NCBI GenBank assembly: GCA_023101885.1
Contig: JALPQD010000224.1
Span: 2,570,696-2,634,695, forward strand
Length of the DNA stretch: 64,000 nt
Direction of reading: 5' to 3'
From: Typhlomys cinereus
Taxonomy: Eukaryota; Chordata; Mammalia; Rodentia; Platacanthomyidae
Part shown: piece after piece, positions 20,101 to 29,490 of the stretch
How the letters are laid out: each line of letters opens with the position of its first letter
Numbering within the stretch: position 1 is the stretch's first letter
Made by a program: the position numbers and the translations under genes
Notes under the pieces: generated by a model
The model's input: the letters and a program-made list of their open reading frames with translations, nothing else
What the model was told of the DNA's origin: nothing
Databases searched by the model: none

Positions 20101-23100
20101 CCACTGTTGCCAGTCTTAGGAACAAGTAGCAAAAGAGTCCACTGTGCCAACACGTTAAGTGACTGAAACATCAACAGATCTCTTTGCCCTCCTTTACATC
20201 CTGCCATGTGCAGGAAGAAGAGAGGCACTTAAGTAATATAAAGTAGGGTCCAGGGAAGCCCCCGGAGCACCCGGAGACCAGGGACTCCCATAAGGACCAC
20301 AGGGATGGCCATATTTCCGAAACAGACCTGTTTTCCCGTCCTCCAAAGGAGACTACACACCATCATAATTCCTAATGATCTGATTCGTTATAATCTTGTA
20401 AAGGGCCAAAGACACACTTTTAAAAAAGCAGTGCACATGGCAGTTGTAAGCACATTTACATACTTGATGAACATCAAACATTGCACTAAATTTAGTATTC
20501 TAATCAATTAAAATCACAACGAATGTTAGCTGACATTTAATGTGTGCCTGAGTTATTACCTTGCAATAATAACTAAACAGATCACACTCACAAGTGTAGC
20601 GGGGTTGATTTAAAATATTCTAGCCAAAGGCTGTCTGGTAAAGTGGAGAGGAGGAGAGGGAGAAATAGATAAAGATTGGCTGTTCAGAAGCCATTGTGAA
20701 ATGAAGATCTTAGATCTGTACACGAGCCAAAAAGATGGTAACACACAGCTTCGGAACTAGGTAACCTTGAGTCAAGTTCTCAAGAGATGAAATCAGCCGC
20801 CTTCAGTGCTCATACACCTATGTTGCAATATCCCTGGCCACGAGGGTAAATCACCACTCTTTTTAATTACTCTTTTCTGTCAGGTTTCAAAATCATTGTA
20901 TCATCACAATCTTTATTCTTCATACCTGTATGATGCCAAGCCAAAAGAAAATCAAATTTCAAAGGCTTCTTTTCTCTGAAGGCCCAAAATATTCTTTTGC
21001 ACTTCTTAGAATCCGGGTTAAGAGAGAAATCCAACAAATCGATAGAAACAACTTAAAACAGAAAAAGGAATATAGACATTATTTGAAATATAAATAAAAC
21101 ACTGTTTGTATTTTTGGTAAGTTTATAAAAATTACTTTGTTCACTCTAGAGTCAACTTCCTTCAGTTGGCACTTCTAGTAGCATTTCAGCTGAACTTTGG
21201 TAACTCCAGATATTGTAAGATGTACTCTTTTTAGGTCAAAGACAAAGGGCAGAAGTCTTCAGAGGGTCAACTCTAATCTACTTGTGGATGACCTGATACC
21301 TACAACAGGTACTGTTTTACATATCTTCACTAAAGAGTGAATCAGCAGTAATCACAGAGAGATTCTGTACTGAGCACACACTGTTTAATTTTGTTGCATC
21401 TACGGGACTAGTCTAATTCTAGGATCTTTATTTAATGTAATCTATCATCAAAGACAAAGATTTCACAGCATCTTCTAAACCTCTGTGAAGCCCAAACAGT
21501 TCCGTAAGTATGATTTTAAAGGCAAGAAACAGCTGTATTTTCTAAATATGGAAGTATTTAAATCTTATTATGGGAAGATTTGCTGCACACTGATGGTGCA
21601 TACTTGGTACATTTAGTACTTACTAAACTTCATAATTTTTCGGCCAGAGTACCGAGATGGATGACCTTGAAGTCCAGTTTCTTCATAAGTGTCTTTATCC
21701 AGGGATAAAATTAATTTCCCTATAAATCAAACAATAGTTTTCATAAAAGATGCCAGAAATGCACAAATGGGTAAGTGTAGATACTTTTAAAAACATGGTG
21801 TCGAGGCCTGAACATGAGTCTTTCCCCACAGGCTCATGTTTGAATCCTTAACTGTTGTCAGAATTTGGGAAGGTCGCGGCACCTTTGGGAGGTGGAACCT
21901 CACTGGAGAAGGGCACATCATGAGGGGTGGGCCTTGAGGTTGGCTAACCCCACCCTGCATGTGCCAGCCTGCCACGCCACAAAGAACTATACCTCCCCTC
22001 TAGACCTGTAAGCTGAATCAATTTCCCTTTCTCCTCTTAAGTGGCTGCTTGAGTGTTGTACAGCAATAGGAAAGAGTAAGTGCTATATACGACTTAACCT
22101 TGGGCTAGATATCAAGATAACCAACAGTGAGTATCAATGTAATTACATATATGAGATGTTATTCATAACATACACATATTACCTAGTTATGTAACCCTGG
22201 CTAGCCCAGAATTTGCTACATATATAGACCAGGCTAACCTTAAACTTGTGGGTACCTTCCAGTCTCCTCTTCACAAGTGTAGGGATGAAAGATGTGACCA
22301 CCATGACAGGCGAGACTATACACATGCATAGATATTAGCTACATTAGTGAAACTAAAAATAATTAAATTTTGATTAAAGAAGAATTTGTTAGGTCATGGT
22401 ACATTATTTCAAATATTTTAAAACTGTACATTAGAACTGAGCATAGACATGGTGGCACATGACTGTAATTCCAAAATTCAGAAAGCTGAGGCAGGAGGAT
22501 CAAGGTTGAGTTACAAAGTGAGACCCTGTCTCGATACAAACAAAAAGACCCCCAAATTGTTCAAACTGTATACACTGTTACAGAAAAATAATTCTGACAT
22601 GTAGTTTGAGGGAAAAAAAAACGGAGACACTATAGTATAATTAAAATTTATGCTAAAAATTATATAAAATATATGCATGTTTATAAAATTTTAGAAAATT
22701 CTGGAACAAAGAGAGTTTTACTTTTTCCTGAATAGATAAGTATTTTTGACTTTTTCTTTTTTACAGTATATATTCCTTTTATGATAAAGAAAGGCATTAC
22801 CATTTGGTAGCAGGGCAACAGTATTATCTTCATCAATATGTGTGTTGTATGTTAACCCATAGCATGAACCTATAAAAGAAGATTGAGAAGAGAAACTAAG
22901 ACAAATAAATCACACCTGGGTCAGAGGCGAGATGGTTCAGTGGGTAAAGGTATTTGCAGAGCAAGTCTGAGCCCCTGAGTTGACCTTCAAACCAGAAGGG
23001 GGGAAGGAGAGAGCCAACTCCTGAGTCGCCATCTGACTCCACACATATGTTCACATACTGAATAAAATTCTATGGAAGTTTACTGTCATCAGGCAGAAAA

Positions 23101-26100
23101 CAGGCTCAGAATGGAACTTGTACCCCTGAGCACACTAGCAGAAGGCGCAGGATAACACAGGCAAGGGTACATTCTTAAGAGTTCTAGGTTAACACTCCAA
23201 TACAAAAGCTACTCACAATCTTTCCTTCTTTGCTGAGTGAGGATGTAATCCTATTTCAGAGAGTTGTTGCAAAGATGAGTTAAATTTGGTAAAGTGTGTA
23301 AGAATGGTTGCTACAAGTGTCCATTCTATCGGCCAGCCATTAACAAACCAGAATCGGACTTCACAGATGGAAGAACAATGCTGATGAAAGGACTGCCTGC
23401 CATCCCAGCCGGTCAGGAGGTAGAAGCAGGATTGAAAGTTCAAGGCTAGCTTGGGCGACCCAAGCCCTGTCTCAGAACTAAAATGTCAAAATGGAGCAGG
23501 GCTCAGTAGCAAGAGTGTTCACCCAGCATGTGGACACCCTGGATTCAGTCTCCAGGAATTTAAAAAAGAAAATAAGGGGTGTTCAGTTTCACAATAAGTC
23601 CAGCAATTTCGCGATGAGATGCTGGAAACAACTAGAATTTTCTGCAAGTCTATGGGACAAACAAGGGAGCTACAAGGTAAATTGGGGCCTGATGTATAGT
23701 GATGTACAAGATGAAGGTGGAATTCCTGAGGATACTCTAAAATACCATTTTAAACAACCTAGTTCCTAAGAAACAATTAGAATAAAAATTCAGTCCAGCA
23801 GATATGGTTGCAAATAGAACAAACAGAGGTGGCTCAAAGACATGAAATCTAAGATGATGAACAAATACAACACTTAAAACTTTGGTGGATAGGATGAGGG
23901 GAACCCGTAGACCAGTGTGCTCTGTAAGTATGATCCCACAGCTGTACTTCTTTAGCTGATTTGGCAATAGATGTGGTGGGGCCATTTTCCTTGGCTCCAG
24001 GTGTTGGTATAACTTCCTACCAAGCTGGATTTTAGAACTGTAACTGAACTAAAAAATTAAAAATCCCCCTTTCCCATAGTTTTATCATAAATTATCAGCA
24101 ACAAGCAAAGTGGCTGTGACAAAGGGTTTATATCAGCTTAAAATTCTCAGTTCATTACATCAGTGTGGTAGGAGAGTTCACACCAGCATCAGGAACTGAG
24201 AGAACTGGTCCAACATATCTACACAAAGGACAGACTCTCTCCCTGTCAGAATGCCTATGCGCCAAAACAAGACCATAGACTGAACCAGACATCTCCACCT
24301 CATCAGCTGCCTAGGGAATGGTCTCATCGCTATGGGCCAGGTCTTCCCACATCAATCAGATGATCTCCACAGGCTTGCTCAGGGCTTGCTTTAACTACTA
24401 GTACTTCACCTATGTGCCTAAAGGCTCAGCCCTCAATTGTTGAACTGACACACCCGTAAACTAATTGGCCCAACCCACAAAGAGCATTTGGTCTAAAGCA
24501 GCAGCTAGAGACCAAGGTGAATCAGGTGCTGTGGGAAGAGCTGATAGTACAGCATGTCTGTATTCACACACCCAATGGCAGGCGTGTGAATAGATGGTAA
24601 GACTTTCCTTCCCACCAATCCCTGTTTTAAGATGACAGACACCATTATGGAACAAGATCCCCATCCAAAATGGGGGTAAGTCTATCAGAAGCCACTGGCT
24701 AATGAAGATACAAAAATAAGTGAAATGGAAATACTGAGTGGTGAGGGAGGACAAGGGAAGAGCCCTAATAAATTGCTTCAGCCTCCATACAATTCTTTAT
24801 CTTGCCTTGTTCATTATGTGACACTGTATGATTTTTTTCTTACCTTTCTTTACAAAGGTGTTGATGAATTCATGTTCAATTAATTCATGAAGAGGTAAGT
24901 TCTTCACAGAGTAGTAAGGTCCCATTCCACTGACAAGCTCTTTCAGTTCTTTTGATAGTATCCCACATTCAGGAACTAGAAATGAAACCTACCAGAAAAT
25001 ATAATACAAACAAGGTCTTATTTTCAGAAAGATTTATCATCTGGTACACCAGGTTTTTAGGAATAACACATCACAAAAATTACTATTTCTCCAAAGGTTG
25101 CACTTGCAATGAGTCGCTTAATTCACCAATCTTGGACAAAAAGGAATTTTACAACTCAAGTTTTTTTCATTTCTACAATGTTACAATGCAACATACATTA
25201 TAGGAAAGAGACTAGGTAGAAAAAAATCATCGGAGTTCTTGTCTGAATTTGATCTTTTTCACATGAGCAATATGTTTTATGCCACATCGTTCACTATTTT
25301 ATAGTCAAAGAAACAGCATAATTCAAATCCCCTGATCGATTTACGGTATCATCGGAATCAAAGGAACTGCTCCTGCACAGGGAATTTAAGGACATTCAAT
25401 TAGTGAGACGCTACATGGCAGAAGCCTCGATGTTGTCATTTCCTAAGCAACGAAATTCCACAGGTCAGACCAAACGCGATCAAATACGCATCCCTGACTG
25501 CAGCCACTTGACCATTCCAACCCAAGCGTCCAAACGCGCGCCTGGAAAGTGTCTCCCGCAAAGCTCCGATCCCAGCCTCTTCTTGGGAGGTCAAGCCGCC
25601 ACTGGCTTCTCTGAAAAACTCCTAAGGCCACTAAATTTAAAGTTGCAAAAATACTTAAGCCCTTATCACCTCAAGGTTAGTTTTTTGAGTTCTTCGGATG
25701 TCAAGTGGATTCCCATGAACCAGTATCCCAAAGAGGCTTACTGGGCCGGGGCATCATGATGCTCTGGAAAGACACACGAGGTGCGTAGGCAGGAAAGGGA
25801 CTCCACCTGCCGGGGACACAATTGGAGTAGAAGCGAAAGTCGCCTAATTCCTAACTCTCCAATCTCACCCAGCTGCGGGAGAATGGAAGGGACTGAAGAA
25901 GCCCCGTACAGAGCTAACCGCGCTTTGGAACGCTCCTGGCTTTCTAACTCTAGAACTGAGTACTGCCCCGCGCCCGCAGCATGCCGGGAATCGTAGTCCC
26001 AAACACACATAAGCCACGGGCTTAGAACAGTGAAGAGACTACAGTTCCCAGCATGCCTGGCGGGGATTTCCGTGCAGCTCGAACAAGCCCGCTTTGCAAG

Positions 26101-26269
26101 AGTATTGCGACTGTACCCGGATCGTCTCCGGTCCAGCCAGACTCACCCTGTAATTATGATAGTGCGTCTCCACGAGATGCCGGTGGCGCGACTTGGCGTG
26201 GCCAAAGTTGGATTTCTCACACACCAGTAAGTGCCGGGGCGCCTCTCGCAGTCCGCGCAGCGTGGCCAT
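16970..26269 (-). CDS. RPP40: Ribonuclease P/MRP protein subunit p40, complete 8-exon gene
   Basis: RPP40 is a protein subunit of nuclear RNase P, which removes 5' leaders from pre-tRNA, and of the related RNase MRP. In the human RNase P structure it belongs to the palm module with POP5, RPP14 and RPP30. Coding exons (minus strand): 26269-26147, 24988-24844, 22869-22801, 21719-21624, 21051-20926, 18867-18669, 18547-18413, 17168-16970. They sum to 1092 nt, 363 residues plus TGA, equal to the human length as I recall it. Recognised family stretches include MATLRGLREAPRHLLVCEKS at the start, DEDNTVALLPNGKLILSLDK across exons 3-4, MMSYFSKYQI in exon 6 and YWLQMAVGAND at the end. All introns are GT-AG. 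The ATG has a strong context (A at -3, G at +4). The start and reading frame are certain. UTR ends are not. No neighbouring gene is visible in the window. Confidence 0.97.
17616..17890 (+). mobile_element. Lineage-specific B2-superfamily SINE, copy 4, in RPP40 intron 7
   Basis: Full SINE body as in copy 1, antisense to RPP40. The short repeat AAGCTAATAA on both sides is the likely target duplication. The tail is (AAAT)n. Confidence 0.88.
17965..18050 (+). mobile_element. ID-like SINE
   Basis: 'ccagttgtagctcaacagta', 'ctaagtttagtccctagcac' and an A-rich end. Diverged from the ID consensus. Confidence 0.5.
18135..18270 (+). mobile_element. B3-like SINE 3' part
   Basis: 'agagaaaaccaactccaaaa', 'gttgtcctcggacctccgca', 'tgtgcgccacggcatgcatg' and a CT-rich tail ending AATAAAATTTAAAA. 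Confidence 0.65.
18413..18547 (-). CDS. RPP40: RPP40 coding exon 7 (residues 253-298)
   Basis: The 135-nt exon encodes NNEPNNFVSTYCCPQPSTVV on to FILPEKICVLLDHL, with acceptor GGCAG and donor GTGAGA. Intron 6 is only 121 bp, the smallest in the gene. Confidence 0.96.
18669..18867 (-). CDS. RPP40: RPP40 coding exon 6 (residues 187-253)
   Basis: The 199-nt exon encodes AEESPMMSYFSKYQIREHQP on to LELLDWLGAVFCNAD. The acceptor is again AAG, in GTGGTTTAAG. The donor is GTGCGT. Intron 5 is 2058 bp. Confidence 0.95.
18868..20925 (-). other. RPP40 intron 5, with one B1 at 19035-19135
   Basis: A B1-like SINE on the minus strand ('gagtctcagtgtgtagctgg', 'caagtgtcaggattacaggc') sits near the exon 6 end. 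The rest is unique sequence. The open frames at 19501-19899 and 19896-20228 (minus) have no recognised homologue. Confidence 0.6.
20926..21051 (-). CDS. RPP40: RPP40 coding exon 5 (residues 145-187)
   Basis: The 126-nt exon runs from VSIDLLDFSLNPDSKKC to PLKFDFLLAWHHT. The segment CKRIFWAFRE differs at several positions from the usual 'YERISWSFKE' type, but the frame is intact. The acceptor is an uncommon AAG and the donor is GTATGA. Intron 4 is 572 bp. Confidence 0.95.
21624..21719 (-). CDS. RPP40: RPP40 coding exon 4 (residues 113-145)
   Basis: The 96-nt exon encodes KLILSLDKDTYEETGLQGHP then SRYSGRKIMKF, ending TTT A before the donor GTAAGT. The acceptor is a TAG after a weak pyrimidine tract. 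Intron 3 is 1081 bp and holds a MaLR LTR. Confidence 0.96.
21797..22085 (+). mobile_element. MaLR-type LTR in RPP40 intron 3
   Basis: 'ttccccacaggctcatgttt', 'gggaaggtcgcggcaccttt' and 'gaggggtgggccttgaggtt' match the LTRs of the element at 28088. The 3' part ends 'gtacagcaataggaaagagt'. Confidence 0.7.
22440..22555 (+). mobile_element. B1-like SINE
   Basis: 'catggtggcacatgactgta', 'gaggcaggaggatcaaggtt' and 'gagaccctgtctcgatacaa' are B1 landmarks in order. Confidence 0.8.
22801..22869 (-). CDS. RPP40: RPP40 coding exon 3 (residues 90-113)
   Basis: A 69-nt exon between acceptor TTTTATAG and donor GTAATG encodes SCYGLTYNTHIDEDNTVALL plus PN. It is too short to show as a separate open frame and was found from the protein family and the splice signals. 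Intron 2 is 1974 bp. Confidence 0.95.
22920..23068 (+). mobile_element. B3-like SINE in RPP40 intron 2
   Basis: 'gtcagaggcgagatggttca' and 'gggtaaaggtatttgcagag' form the head, with 'gagagccaactcctgagtcg' and a short tail ending AATAAAATTC. Confidence 0.65.
23385..23575 (+). mobile_element. B1-like unit followed by ID-like unit
   Basis: 'gtcaggaggtagaagcagga', 'ttcaaggctagcttgggcga' and 'ccctgtctcagaac' are B1. They are followed at once by 'gcagggctcagtagcaagag' and 'ctggattcagtctccagg', which is ID-like. This could be a dimeric B1-ID element or two adjacent insertions. Confidence 0.55.
23930..24125 (+). mobile_element. MaLR/MT-like LTR (family M) 3' part
   Basis: 'gccattttccttggctccag', 'gtgttggtataacttcctac' and 'ttatcataaattatcagcaa' match the 3' third of the LTR at 8155. 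Confidence 0.65.
24150..24465 (-). mobile_element. MaLR/MT-like LTR (family M), inverted neighbour
   Basis: Antisense landmarks 'ggtcttcccacatcaatcag', 'aggcttgctcagggcttgct' and 'agccctcaattgttgaactg' match the LTR 5' and middle regions. Together with 23930 it makes an inverted LTR pair inside RPP40 intron 2. Confidence 0.65.
24844..24988 (-). CDS. RPP40: RPP40 coding exon 2 (residues 42-90)
   Basis: The acceptor TTTTCTGGTAG is followed by GTT TCA TTT, giving VSFLVPECGIL and ending NTFVKK before the donor GTAAGA. It is 145 nt and ends in phase 1. Intron 1 is 1158 bp. Confidence 0.96.
25979..25997 (-). promoter_or_regulatory. ZNF143/Staf-type site, minus
   Basis: The reverse complement ACTACGATTCCCGGCATGC fits the extended ZNF143 (SBS) motif ACTACAATTCCCAGMATGC with two differences. 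It lies in RPP40 intron 1. Confidence 0.7.
26038..26057 (+). promoter_or_regulatory. ZNF143/Staf-type site, plus
   Basis: ACTACAGTTCCCAGCATGCC matches the same motif with one core difference. It points away from the minus-strand site 40 bp to the left, so the two sites are divergent with their ACTAC ends facing each other. Confidence 0.75.
26147..26269 (-). CDS. RPP40: RPP40 coding exon 1 (residues 1-41)
   Basis: The 41 codons from MATLRGL to THYHNYR end in AGG followed by the donor GTGAGT. The exon ends in phase 0. It lies in the CpG-rich promoter region, and a second frame is open through the whole exon (see the upstream ORF entry). Confidence 0.97.
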
Positions 26270-26336
26270 GTTCTCATTCCCCGGAGCGCCTCACTTCCTA
26301 CAGCTCTACTTGCCCCACCTCTGACTGTACGCATGC

Positions 26337-26425
26337 CCACGCCCTCCCTCATGCCACGCCCCTTCCCGCCGCCACGCCCCCTCCAGCCGCCACGCCCCTT
26401 CCATCTTGCCACGCCCCTTCCAGCC
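26337..26425. repeat. 18-bp-periodic CCACGCCCC array upstream of RPP40
   Basis: CCACGCCCC occurs at 26354, 26372, 26390 and 26409, with a partial CCACGCCCT at 26338. The spacing is 16-19 bp. On the minus strand this reads GGGGCGTGG, a KLF/SP-type GC/GT box. The array lies about 70-150 bp upstream of the ATG. Confidence 0.85.
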
Positions 26426-26957
26426 TCAAGTCCCTGAACTCGAGCTGTTGCCGGCGGTTCCTAGCGGGTGACGGCGAGACACGTGCACTAGAGAGTGCAG
26501 TGGGTCGGTGCTGCCAAGTCCAGGTTCCGTAGGCTTGGAAAGAACCCACGCAGAAGCCCCCGATGGTGTCTCAGAAGGAATATCTCGGTTCTAGGGAATC
26601 TGGCACTTGTCTTTTCAAAGTCACAGTCTCCTCTCTCTAGGCGCTGGAGAACTCGCCCCTCCAAGGACCCGAGACTTGTGGCTGAACGTTCTGGGTAACA
26701 CTCCAAGAGAAAGGGCGCGCGGCTACGGTTTTAACAAAGATCACGGGACAGTGAAAACCCTACCACAGTTGCTTGGCCCTGCCCACGGTAACGGCGCACA
26801 CCTGCACTACTTTCTGACGTTTCACGTGTTCGGGTTTGCAGGACTCAATCTCTTGGTTGGAACGAATGGCCGACAAACACTCTTTAAAGATCCCGTTCGA
26901 CTTTCCCAAAATGTGCAGGAAAGTTCTGCATTTTTATTTGCAATAGGACTCCTTTAA

Positions 26958-27192
26958 AGCCACCTTTAAAAGTCTTAAACATTTCCTCGGTACTACTTTA
27001 AAAAATTGTTACTTTTGGGGATTTACAGCCATCTCATCATCTTTCCATTTTGTTTTTCTGACAGTTCACAGTATTTCATGTTTCTTTTTAAAATGTTTTT
27101 ATTTATTGTGGGGTAAGTATGTGTGTATACATGTGTGGAAGTTAGAGAACAATTTTGTGGAATCAGTCCTGTCCTTCCATCTTTACATGATG
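26958..27192 (-). mobile_element. Spacer and B3-like SINE remnant
   Basis: From about 27085, '(TTTA)ttgtggggtaagtatg', 'gtggaagttagagaacaatt' and 'gtcctgtccttccatc' form a degraded reverse SINE. 26958-27085 shows nothing recognisable. Confidence 0.4.
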
Positions 27193-27194
27193 TT

Positions 27195-27520
27195 TGCAGT
27201 TACTTAATTTTGTTGCTGTGACACAATTCTCATATATATCTACCTTAGGAGAAAAAGAAAGATTTATTCCTCATGCTTTCAAGAAGGTGTGTATAATGAA
27301 TTCTGGCAGGTTTCACATAGCAAAAGGCGAGGTTGCAGGCAGAAGCTCCAGGCCGTTCAGATCACTGCAGCCATCATAAAGCAGAGGAAGCAACCTAGCT
27401 GAGAGAGTGGTAAGATTGGGCCATCCCCAGATACTTTCTTCCAGCGATACTCATTTCTAAATACTGGGTGTAAGATCCTTTAGGTGCCAAGAGATGAAGT
27501 CAATCTGAACTGACAGATAT
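27195..27520 (-). mobile_element. Probable MaLR-like LTR remnant
   Basis: 'tttgttgctgtgacacaatt', 'gaaagatttattcctcatgc' and 'aggttgcaggcagaagctcc' resemble antisense rodent LTRs with a TTTATT poly(A) signal. Confidence 0.4.
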
Positions 27521-27574
27521 TGGACATAGACACGCACATGATCTGAAAGGAAAAGAAATCTATCTGAGAAAGAA

Positions 27575-28082
27575 GGACCCGGGGAGGGGGTTGGGGAGAC
27601 AAGAGCTAGAGGTCATTTCAAGTGAAATAAGCCAGGCACAGGAAGGCAAATACTGGATGCTTTCACTCACTTAAGAAAGCTAAAAAAGTTTGTCACATAG
27701 TATGAAGAGTTGACTAGATAGGGGAGGGGAGGTGATAAAAGGTGTTGATGGAAGGAAAGCAGATCTTATGCTTCAAAGTCCAGCTCAGTAGGATAACTGT
27801 CATAACTGTAGAACAACTGGAAGAAGAAATGTGAAATAACTGGAGGAAAAGAATTTGAAGGGTCTTGTCACATACAAATGGCAATATGAGCAAAAGAGAG
27901 AGAGAGAGAAGTTAGCTCTTTTTGATAACTGCACACCTCGAATTCATGTGCTATTGTGATGCTGAACCCTATAAAAACAAATAAAAATAAGTCTCATTTC
28001 CTAAATCATGGTATCACACCTGCTATAAGATGTGGTATAAAGATATAGGATGCTGTTCCTTTTGGACAATTGACTTTAATAG
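27575..28082 (+). mobile_element. L1 3' end fragment
   Basis: 'aagtgaaataagccaggcac' and 'aggaaggcaaatactggatg' then 'ctttcactcacttaag' are the classic beginning of old L1 3' UTRs. Confidence 0.6.
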
Positions 28083-28087
28083 AAAGT

Positions 28088-28443
28088 TGTTATGGTTTGA
28101 AATGTGTCCCCCACAGTCTCTTGTGTTAGGCAAGGTCATGTCACCTTGAGAGGTGGAGCCTTGATACAGGAAGGCAGTCACAAGGGGTGGGCCTTGAGGT
28201 GGATTAGTCCCACCCTACCTCCAGGAGAAGTTTGCCTTTGCAGCAAACAGTCTGTAGCTCTCAACTTCCAAGATGTCTGTAGTGACTTAGCCTCTTCCAC
28301 CTTTGGCCAGCCAGCCATGCCGCCTCCATTATAAGAAACTGACCTTCCCTCTCGAACCATAAGCTGAATAAACCTCCTTTTCTCCCTTAAGTTGATTGAC
28401 TTTGGCTGTTCTTTCACAGCAATAGTTAAGAGTAACTGTTACA
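28088..28443 (+). repeat. 5' LTR of the MaLR element
   Basis: 356 bp, TGTTATGG to GTTACA. It carries an AATAAA at about 28367. It differs from the 3' LTR at about 25 positions by hand alignment (roughly 7%). Confidence 0.9.
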
Positions 28444-29208
28444 GAAATTGGTACCGAGTGGTGGGATATTGCTGTGAGATTAAGAACAGCTGGTACTACA
28501 ATGTGAAGTTGTTTGTGAAGCTGAGAGAAGTTGATGCCCAGCAGTATGGCCAATGCTGTGATATGGCTAGTGTGCCTTTGGAACTCTTTGTTGGGAGAAA
28601 TATGAAGAACTTTAGGACTTTGTGCTGGGAAAGTCTTTTGCATCTTGGCGAGGGGGCCAAATGGGCCTTTCTCTTGAGAACTCAGAGGAGAGCAATGCTG
28701 CAAGGAATGCAGCCAGTGGAAGCCCAGCTTGTGATGGTCCAGAGGGGAACAGAGACTGTGTTTGCAACTTGAAGAGTGACACATGGAGCCATGTGTTAGC
28801 GGAGAGTTTAGTGAAATTTTGCCCTTGTCCTGAAAGCTTGCCTGAAGTTAAACTGGAGTGCTTGGCGGAGGAAATTTCAAAGCAGTGTAGTCTTGACAAT
28901 GTGATATGGCTACTTTTAGTTGTCTTCAGAGTTATGAAAAAGAGCAAAGAATCAGGAAGAAGCAAAAACTGATGATGAAAAATACAATGGCAAACTTAAA
29001 GAGTTGAACCAGGAAGAAGCAGAGAACAAAATGGCTGTCAAAGAGATTAGCTCCATTTGTAAATCAAAGCCTGCTCTTAATTTGGATAATAGGAGAGGCC
29101 CTAGCTTGAGGGCAAAATCCTCAGAGAAGGTTCCCACTCATAAGAATGCAAATCCTTTCAGAAGACTGGAGCTAAAGGGTGGAGTTCCAAAGCAAGAGTT
29201 GGTTTCTC

Positions 29209-29490
29209 GGGCTGGAGAGGTGGCTCAGGGGTTAAGCCTGAGTTCGGATCCCAGATCCCATGTATAGAAGCCAGGGGGAAGCGGGGGCGGCCTGTGCTTC
29301 TGGTCCTGGTAGGGCGGAGCCTGTGAATCCTGGGGCACAAGGAGGTGGAGGCGGCCATGGTGGTTTGCGAATTCATCCATGGTTCTACACATACACAGAC
29401 ACACACACACACAGACGCGCGCACATACACATGCATATGCACACAGTTGAATAAATGATAATAATAATAAAAAAAATTAAAAAAAAAAAA
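29209..29490 (+). mobile_element. Lineage-specific B2-superfamily SINE, copy 5, nested in MaLR
   Basis: A perfect 14-bp target duplication AGAGTTGGTTTCTC flanks it (29195-29208 and 29491-29504). The copy has a deletion in the head after 'ggggttaagcc' and another in the body, but is otherwise a standard copy with a long A tail. Confidence 0.95.

Larger units (their letters stand above)
24976..26277 (-). other. Possible overlapping upstream ORF in RPP40
   Basis: An ATG at 26277-26275, 8 nt before the RPP40 start, opens a different frame through all of exon 1. After splicing to exon 2 this frame meets TAG at 24978-24976, giving 47 codons. The context of this ATG is moderate (G at -3, A at +4). 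If it lies in the mRNA it would overlap the RPP40 start. Whether the transcription start is upstream of it is unknown. Confidence 0.45.
25700..26900. promoter_or_regulatory. CpG-rich RPP40 promoter region
   Basis: CpG density rises sharply around RPP40 exon 1, no TATA box is evident, and GC-box-like and E-box (CACGTG at about 26479 and 26823) sequences occur. This fits a housekeeping promoter. The transcription start was not determined. CpGs continue several hundred bases upstream of the gene, so divergent plus-strand transcription is possible, but no plus-strand gene was recognised. The 116-codon plus frame at 26607-26957 looks like chance. Confidence 0.75.

Noticed and set aside
26143..26412. 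89-codon minus frame beginning upstream of RPP40
   Set aside because: Its first part translates the CCACGCCCC promoter array. Only the downstream ATG at 26277 could plausibly be in the mRNA, and it is reported separately.
26607..26957. 116-codon plus frame as a gene divergent from RPP40
   Set aside because: It lies in CpG-rich upstream DNA where open frames are common, and no homologue was recognised.
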